Source of the DNA: Desulfobacteraceae bacterium
Lineage (GTDB): Bacteria > Desulfobacterota > Desulfobacteria > Desulfobacterales > Desulfobacteraceae
Reading direction: 5' to 3'
Length of the DNA stretch: 9,835 nucleotides
NCBI GenBank assembly: GCA_030638935.1
Contig: DAOWDR010000007.1
Coordinates: forward strand, 1-9,835
The notes below the pieces were generated by a model that searched no databases, was not told the DNA's origin, and was given only the letters and a program-made list of their open reading frames with translations. The stretch's first letter is position 1. Each line of letters starts with the position of its first letter. This document shows, in pieces, positions 8,201 to 9,835 of this stretch. The translations under genes were made by a program, and so were the position numbers.

Positions 8201-9167
8201 GCTCGATATTGCCTTCAAATTCCGGCATGGCAATGCCAAAACTAACCTCTGTCGTAAGTCCCTGGGGATCTTCTTCCCATTCTTCTACGGATTTGGAATA
8301 GGAGACTACAGGTTTAAACACCGGCACATTGAGCTTTTTAAACAAAGCTGTACTTTGTGCTGCCACGCAGGTTTCACCCAAATCATCCTTGGCTTCCCGG
8401 CCCAGAAAAAAATAATGCAGATTGATCAGGGCATGGATCCGGGGGGTTCCGTCTTTATCAAAAAACCAGGTCTCGGCTGCCTTTATAGGCCCCAGGGACC
8501 CTGCTTCCAAATCCGGGGTGCCATTGCAAAAAACCGGCAGCACATTGACCTTTCTCACCCTGAATGCCTCAATCAGAGCATTTTCCAAACCAGCATCCCC
8601 GTTGGTAAAGGTGTGCCTGGAAAAAAGGATTCCAACGGTCACCCCATGCTCAAAGGGATGGACAGCCGTAAAATCTTTAAACCTTTCATACACCTGCCAG
8701 TCAGGCGGGCACAAAATTCCCTGCCAGGGCATGGGGACCGGCTCCTTAATCCCTATTTCAGGCTGTAAAAAACGGGCTGTATATTCCAGAAGCCGTTTAT
8801 AATTTTCCTTTCCCCCTTCTGCCATATATCCATAGGCTATTGCACAGTCTTGGGGGGAAACCGTGGCACACAGTCCCCAGTTAGTGGGGTCAAAGGATAT
8901 GGTTACAATGACGGCGTCCTTATTTACTTCATCTATTCTTGCTCTGATTTCCTCAAAAAAGGCATCATTGGTCCAGTAAAACAGCACAGCATCGGCCCTT
9001 TTAGCAGCCTTAAAAAAATTTTCCAGAACATCGGAATCATTGACAATTTCCTTTTGGGAAAAAATTGTCAGATCCACATGGGAGCTTTCCTTTGCAGCCT
9101 TTATAAATGCCGGCAAATACGATCCCCACATGATGGACACAATGTTTATTTTTTTATTTTCCGTCAT
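5217..9167 (-). CDS. cobN: CobN/BchH-family large chelatase subunit (CobN-like)
   Basis: This complete 1316-aa protein has the usual CobN/BchH length and no signal peptide, so it should be cytoplasmic. Conserved landmarks are HDPDIPPPHQY (536-546), HVGTHGNLEWLPGKG (564-578), CWPDIVIG (585-592), NPAEGVVAKRRSYA (604-617), GGHVPAGPSG (852-861), the WNGYAYGAG region (1070-1078) and SNYGGM (1119-1124). The family binds the tetrapyrrole and inserts the metal; CobN inserts cobalt into hydrogenobyrinic acid a,c-diamide with ATPase partners, here supplied by the downstream chlD and chlI. The LEWLPGK form resembles archaeal/anaerobe CobN rather than BchH. A three-cysteine motif (C522, C527, C532) lies just before the HDP element, where the CobN proteins I remember have a cysteine-free RGWGEDP-like stretch. 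The ATG at 9167 follows AAAGG with 5-nt spacing, 9 nt after the upstream ABC gene. Alternatives are HmuS-like demetallation or another metal; the family assignment is firm, the reaction is not. Confidence 0.93.
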   Translation of the reverse strand: MTENKKINIVSIMWGSYLPAFIKAAKESSHVDLTIFSQKEIVNDSDVLENFFKAAKRADAVLFYWTNDAFFEEIRARIDEVNKDAVIVTISFDPTNWGLCATVSPQDCAIAYGYMAEGGKENYKRLLEYTARFLQPEIGIKEPVPMPWQGILCPPDWQVYERFKDFTAVHPFEHGVTVGILFSRHTFTNGDAGLENALIEAFRVRKVNVLPVFCNGTPDLEAGSLGPIKAAETWFFDKDGTPRIHALINLHYFFLGREAKDDLGETCVAAQSTALFKKLNVPVFKPVVSYSKSVEEWEEDPQGLTTEVSFGIAMPEFEGNIEPVMVAASRKVIDEKTDTSFEITEVIPERVEHLADRVTNFIKLGQKPLKERKVVFVFHKNECAGLEANIGGAGGLDSGESVVRIMNEMVKLGYRINDIPKSGEDLMQLSLERKAIAEFRWTTVDEIISKKGHLALLDNEIYQQWFDELPKKARDEMIKGWGVPPGQEMNGVPPSMVHEGKLVITGLNFGNVNLIMQPKRGCAGSRCDGQVCKILHDPDIPPPHQYIATYMYMEKIFKADVIIHVGTHGNLEWLPGKGAGLSNACWPDIVIGKLPHLYIYNSDNPAEGVVAKRRSYAVIVNHLQSMLTISDTYEGLKDLEDLLNQHLQAKDTDPARAHQLEHLIHESIDKNNLRKEVDDSFPADFQEVTERCHELISSVKNSQTSVGMHVFGEIPEKDDLAEYINTILRFDTNNELNTRRLVFELWGEDIFDALQNPGGYGKSNKPYSDLLFESDRTAKKIISRIVDQTIGQIVDPIIEQENFETILITESGALPGKDLLKRFQAFSDLVLDTANRINESKEIKALLNAMDGGHVPAGPSGFISRGRIDILPTGRNMYNVDPTRIPTKAACLVGVKLADALIERYKNEEGGFPKSVGMVWFASDIMRSDGEQIGQIFHLLGVRPKWKANGQIDGFHIIPLEKLGRPRIDVNIRVSGITRDCFPDTVKYVDEAICAVAMLNEDQQSNFIRKHVLEQAAQKGLDPDNKDEFRRLTFRLFCAQPGVYRSGVNLAVYASAWKTEADLADVYLFWNGYAYGAGENDFGVEAHPELVENLKRVQVTFDKHISDETDFLKCCGFYSNYGGMTVAAKALSGKKPKTYYGDTRDPANVSVTDFADELRRVVRAKLLNPKYIEGMKQHGYKGAGDLNKRIGRVYGFGATTGEVDNWIFDDIAEKFMLDPEMKEWFEKVNPWAMEEIGRRLLEAQSREIWKPDPELLERLKEAYLDTEACLEDRMGDVTGDFQGGAVDIMTQEDVGSWNEKMKEIKKIMEKSYNGKI
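7572..7604 (-). other. Three-cysteine motif (C-x4-C-x4-C) in the CobN core
   Basis: Codons for residues 522-532 read C-A-G-S-R-C-D-G-Q-V-C, followed four residues later by H536-D537 and then by the PPPHQY and GTHG elements. The spacing and the neighbouring conserved histidines make metal or Fe-S ligation plausible. I see the cysteines directly; their role is inference. Confidence 0.6.
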
Positions 9168-9176
9168 GACAACCTT

Positions 9177-9835
9177 TTAATTTAATAGTTCTTGATGGAT
9201 TCTGTTTTCAGACACTGGATTCAAAGGAATCGTATAGGGATATCCGTTCATCCTGTTTATGTTCACCTCAATTTTATATACTCTTTCTATGTTTTTAGGG
9301 GTCATTACTTCCCAAGGTGTGCCGTTGCAGACCATACTGCCTGATTTAAGCATCACGATTCTGTCGGAGAACCTGGATGCCAGGTTCAGGCTGTGCATGG
9401 CCATGATAACGCCGATATCTTTCTTTTGAGCAAGCTTTTTCAACATGTCCATCACCTCTAATTGATGACGTACATCAAGGCTGCTGCTGGGTTCATCCAG
9501 AACAAGATAACAGGGTTCCTGGGCAATGGCCCTGGCAATCAGCACCTTTTGTTTCTGTCCCCCGCTGATCCTGTCAAAATCCTTAAGCCCCAGATGATTA
9601 AGATTCATGGACATAAGCACCCTGGTCACAACTTCCAAATCATTGTCAGAAGGGACAAAGCTGATATATGGTTTTCTTCCCATGAGCACAGCATCAAACA
9701 CTGTCATGGGAAATTTTGACGGAAAAGCCTGGGGAACATATCCTATCAATCGTGCACGATGTGTTGGAGACATCTTTAAAATATCCATGTCATCCAGTTT
9801 AATAAAGCCGGAACAGGGTTTTATCATACCCAAAA
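9177..9835 (-). CDS. Iron-chelate/B12-type ABC importer ATPase (FecE/BtuD-like), 5'-truncated
   Basis: The frame is open to the right edge; about 219 C-terminal residues are present and the Walker A region is outside the window. The TTG at 9831-9833 is not the start: it is the Leu of an internal LGMIKP segment that in this family follows Walker A. Counting from it, visible motifs are RLIGYVPQ with Q-loop Q35, signature ISGGQ (89-93), Walker B YLVLDE with D113-E114 and the switch histidine H147. Pattern and length match FepC/FecE/BtuD ATPases that power uptake of siderophores, haem or corrinoids through a periplasmic binding protein and a BtuC/FecD-like permease, which should lie to the right. 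It ends 9 nt before the cobN ATG, and the cobN Shine-Dalgarno overlaps its stop, so import and chelatase genes are probably co-transcribed. Which chelate is carried cannot be told from this part. Confidence 0.92.
   Translation of the reverse strand, partial: LGMIKPCSGFIKLDDMDILKMSPTHRARLIGYVPQAFPSKFPMTVFDAVLMGRKPYISFVPSDNDLEVVTRVLMSMNLNHLGLKDFDRISGGQKQKVLIARAIAQEPCYLVLDEPSSSLDVRHQLEVMDMLKKLAQKKDIGVIMAMHSLNLASRFSDRIVMLKSGSMVCNGTPWEVMTPKNIERVYKIEVNINRMNGYPYTIPLNPVSENRIHQELLN

Noticed and set aside
8031..8768. 245-aa plus-strand open frame opposite cobN
   Set aside because: It is antisense to a stretch of CobN that is continuous in frame with family motifs; the translation has no recognisable domain, and long antisense frames are expected here.
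2101..9167. Magnesium chelatase (BchH/D/I) for chlorophyll synthesis
   Set aside because: No other bacteriochlorophyll gene is present, the large subunit has CobN-type LEWLPGK signatures, and transporter neighbours point to corrinoid or metal handling.
9831..9833. TTG as the start codon of the right-edge ABC ATPase
   Set aside because: It falls inside the conserved segment after Walker A; the frame stays open to the window edge, so the true start is outside.

Overview
The window is an accessory-metabolism locus of a bacterium, with every supported gene on the minus strand. Read in transcription order from the right edge, it holds: (1) the C-terminal part of an iron-chelate/B12-type ABC importer ATPase; (2) a complete CobN/BchH-family large chelatase subunit of 1316 aa; (3) a ChlD-type subunit of 690 aa (AAA+ domain, acidic linker, VWA domain); (4) a ChlI-type AAA+ ATPase of 347 aa; (5 and 6) the ATPase and membrane subunit of an ABC-2 type exporter; and (7), after a 116-bp gap, the N-terminal part of an exported DUF1007-family protein that runs off the left edge. 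No RNA gene, CRISPR array, insertion sequence or convincing plus-strand gene is visible.

The first six genes are packed like one operon: gaps of 9, 3 and 8 nt alternate with two 4-nt stop/start overlaps (GTGA and ATGA). The gene mix (CobN with ChlI/ChlD-type partners next to a BtuD/FecE-like ATPase) and the protein style recall anaerobic Desulfobacterota (sulfate-reducer relatives). That assignment is an impression from protein style, not a measured one. No photosynthesis gene is present, so magnesium insertion into protoporphyrin for chlorophyll is unlikely.

Working model (inference): a metallo-tetrapyrrole or metal chelate enters through the importer encoded to the right. A three-subunit, ATP-driven, CobN-type chelatase inserts, exchanges or removes a metal in the cytoplasm. 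The ABC-2 pair exports an unknown compound. The DUF1007 protein is of a type often found beside Ni/Co efflux permeases, which fits a metal-homeostasis setting. The conservative reading is late-inserting cobaltochelatase plus corrinoid salvage. The more interesting reading is a specialised tetrapyrrole import, remodelling and export module.

The details most worth following are a three-cysteine motif in the CobN core, four-cysteine clusters in both AAA+ subunits, apparently complete ATPase motifs in the D-type subunit, a near-identical DNA patch shared by the two AAA+ genes, and the exporter pair fused into the chelatase operon.
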